From Patella vulgata (Eukaryota > Mollusca > Gastropoda > Patellidae), in contig NC_065887.2 of the NCBI RefSeq assembly GCF_932274485.2, positions 15,410,001 to 15,474,000 on the forward strand: DNA of 64,000 nucleotides, read 5' to 3'. This document shows positions 62,674-64,000 of the stretch, in pieces. The position numbers and the translations under genes are program-made. Below the pieces are notes generated by a model. It was not told the DNA's origin. It saw nothing but the letters and a program-made list of their open reading frames with translations, and did no database searches. How positions within the stretch are numbered: the stretch's first letter is position 1; every line of letters begins with the position of its first letter.

Positions 62674-63661
62674 CTGATACAAACTAGGTCATTTCGAGAC
62701 TTACACATGGTTCAACTTTATTTCAACAATTTTCTAGCGCGCAGGGGTCTTTAACAGTAGGAGGACACAGCAGGACTTGGAGAAAACACACGAGGTTGGA
62801 CAGGCGATCCTACTCCCTGTCACGTACAGCCGGGGAACCGAAACAACGCCACTTGACTCAGTGATAGGGCTGGGTATCGATAGTGATTTTTACTATCGAT
62901 AATCGGCAATGAAATGTCGGTCGATAATCGATAGTATCGAAAACAAACTTATTTTCACGGTCGTCATCAAGACTGGATACAGTGTAAGTTCAAAGTTCAA
63001 AACCATACGAAGTTGCGAAAGATCGTTTATTTGCTCCTGTCTAAGGAGATTTATTTGGAAAACATTAATAAAACTTGTTATATCACGTATATATACGTAA
63101 ATTGATGTTGTTTATTATTAAAATAATGCAGACGTGGTTCCGAATGAAGAAATATCGTAAATAATTATGTTAAGGGACCAACCAAAATGAACTTGTTCGG
63201 ATTCAAAACATTGCGTACGTGCGCGCGAAAATATCAATATGGCAGACGAATTCTGAAGCTTGCAAAGGGAAATAACTCTAACTTTATTTACACATCCGGG
63301 TATCTCCGATTTAGCGATATTCAACAATAATTTCTTCAAAACTAAAGTAACGTTTCAATGAGAGTGAATTTATGAAAACGGCTGTTCAATAAGCAGTCAC
63401 AATTTTGTTATGTGTTACATTGATACTTGATAGTAATTAAAGTGAGCGGTGTATTATGATTAACTGAAAGAAAACATTGACATTTCAGACGCAAGAAAAA
63501 TAGACGAAGAGCGATAATCGATAGTAACCCACCGCTATCGATAGTGCTTTTCTGGGCCGTCCAATCAATACTATCGATTTATATCGATATTTTACCCAGC
63601 CCTACTCAGTGACAGACCTTTTGGTCAAATGCGCAAACGTTAAACTTTCGGCCACCCAATT
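62674..63661 (-). repeat. SINE-A split in two by a hAT-like element
   Basis: The 3' part lies at 62674-62864 ('aactaggtcatttcgagact' to 'ccacttgactcagtga') and the 5' head at 63605-63661 (complement of 'ttgggtggccgaaagtttaa'). The two halves join at the 8-bp duplication CTCAGTGA. Confidence 0.75.
62865..63604. mobile_element. Non-autonomous hAT-like element inserted in SINE-A
   Basis: 740 bp. Ends TAGGGCTGGGTA and TACCCAGCCCTA are perfect inverted repeats, followed inward by several ATCGATA motifs. The exact 8-bp target duplication CTCAGTGA lies at 62857-62864 and 63605-63612. No transposase. Confidence 0.85.
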
Positions 63662-63675
63662 TACTTAAAGATACA

Positions 63676-64000
63676 TTATGGGAGATTAGATAAAGGGCTT
63701 GCAGTTCTCACTATAATAGTTAAAAACTAGATAATGTAAAGCGAATTTGCTCAAAATTTCAGTCAGATTGATCAACCCTGAACCGAGTATTTAGCGATTG
63801 AATTTTGGGTATAGCCTCGATCATCATTACTAAAGTTGGTACGATAAAAAACATAGTCTCAATAATCCATTTTTTGATTTAATCAGAATCAGCAGACCGG
63901 GTTCCAATCCAGTAAATATCGCAGGCTAGCGATGCCACCGAGAGTTGATTATGGTCTGGATAAGTTAATTAATGTCTACATAATCATTTAGATAAAGAAT
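63676..64000 (+). repeat. Family G dispersed repeat, copy 3 (runs off the window)
   Basis: Matches the 47428 copy: 'gggagattagataaaggg', 'ctcgatcatcattactaaag', 'aagttaattaatgtctaca'. Confidence 0.65.

Overview
The window looks like a piece of an animal nuclear genome, most likely a mollusc (a gastropod is my best guess). The reasons are intron-split genes with GT/AG borders, overall AT richness, two abundant tRNA-derived SINE families, many short terminal-inverted-repeat elements, a Tc1/mariner pair, an intronless RING/B-box gene with a MATH-like end, and a chitin-binding protein with a Thr-rich tail. Nothing here is bacterial. All identifications rest on reading translations and motifs by eye; no search was run.

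Left third (0-29 kb): the first 228 bases are the open end of an unidentified gene. EFHB (CFAP21), an axonemal microtubule inner protein, is complete on the + strand in nine coding exons (5532-13519). PP2D1, a PP2C-like protein with an altered metal-binding residue, is complete on the - strand in five coding exons (19591-28566). Between them lies a single-exon MATH-domain ORF (17916-18329) with a minisatellite at its 5' end. EFHB and PP2D1 also lie close together in vertebrates, so their proximity looks like old microsynteny. The PP2D1 introns hold a Tc1 copy, several SINEs and hints of an antisense gene.

Middle (29-43 kb): this is accessory DNA. It holds a decayed Mutator-type (ZSWIM3-like) transposase gene with a C-terminal PHD finger, itself split by a small hAT-like element. 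Next comes an old, broken LTR retroelement fossil (about 33.8-37.9 kb) carrying a tandem-repeat element inside it. Then a Mutator-like terminal-inverted-repeat element (39118-41796) contains a second, almost identical Tc1 copy.

Right third (43-64 kb): a complete single-exon TRIM-type RING/B-box/coiled-coil gene with a MATH-like C-terminus (43613-44854); a small secreted chitin-binding type-2 protein on the - strand in three exons (52146-54183), with a short exon cassette triplicated in its first intron; a piggyBac remnant; a 2.7-kb hAT-like element with a perfect 8-bp target duplication that contains a second inverted-repeat element that in turn contains SINE pieces; and a SINE split by a third hAT-like element. 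Three further dispersed repeat families (called MITE-C, E and G here) recur across the window.

Family labels SINE-A, SINE-B, MITE-C, E and G are mine. SINE-A and SINE-B have different tRNA-like heads but the same 3' tail, which suggests one shared mobilising LINE.
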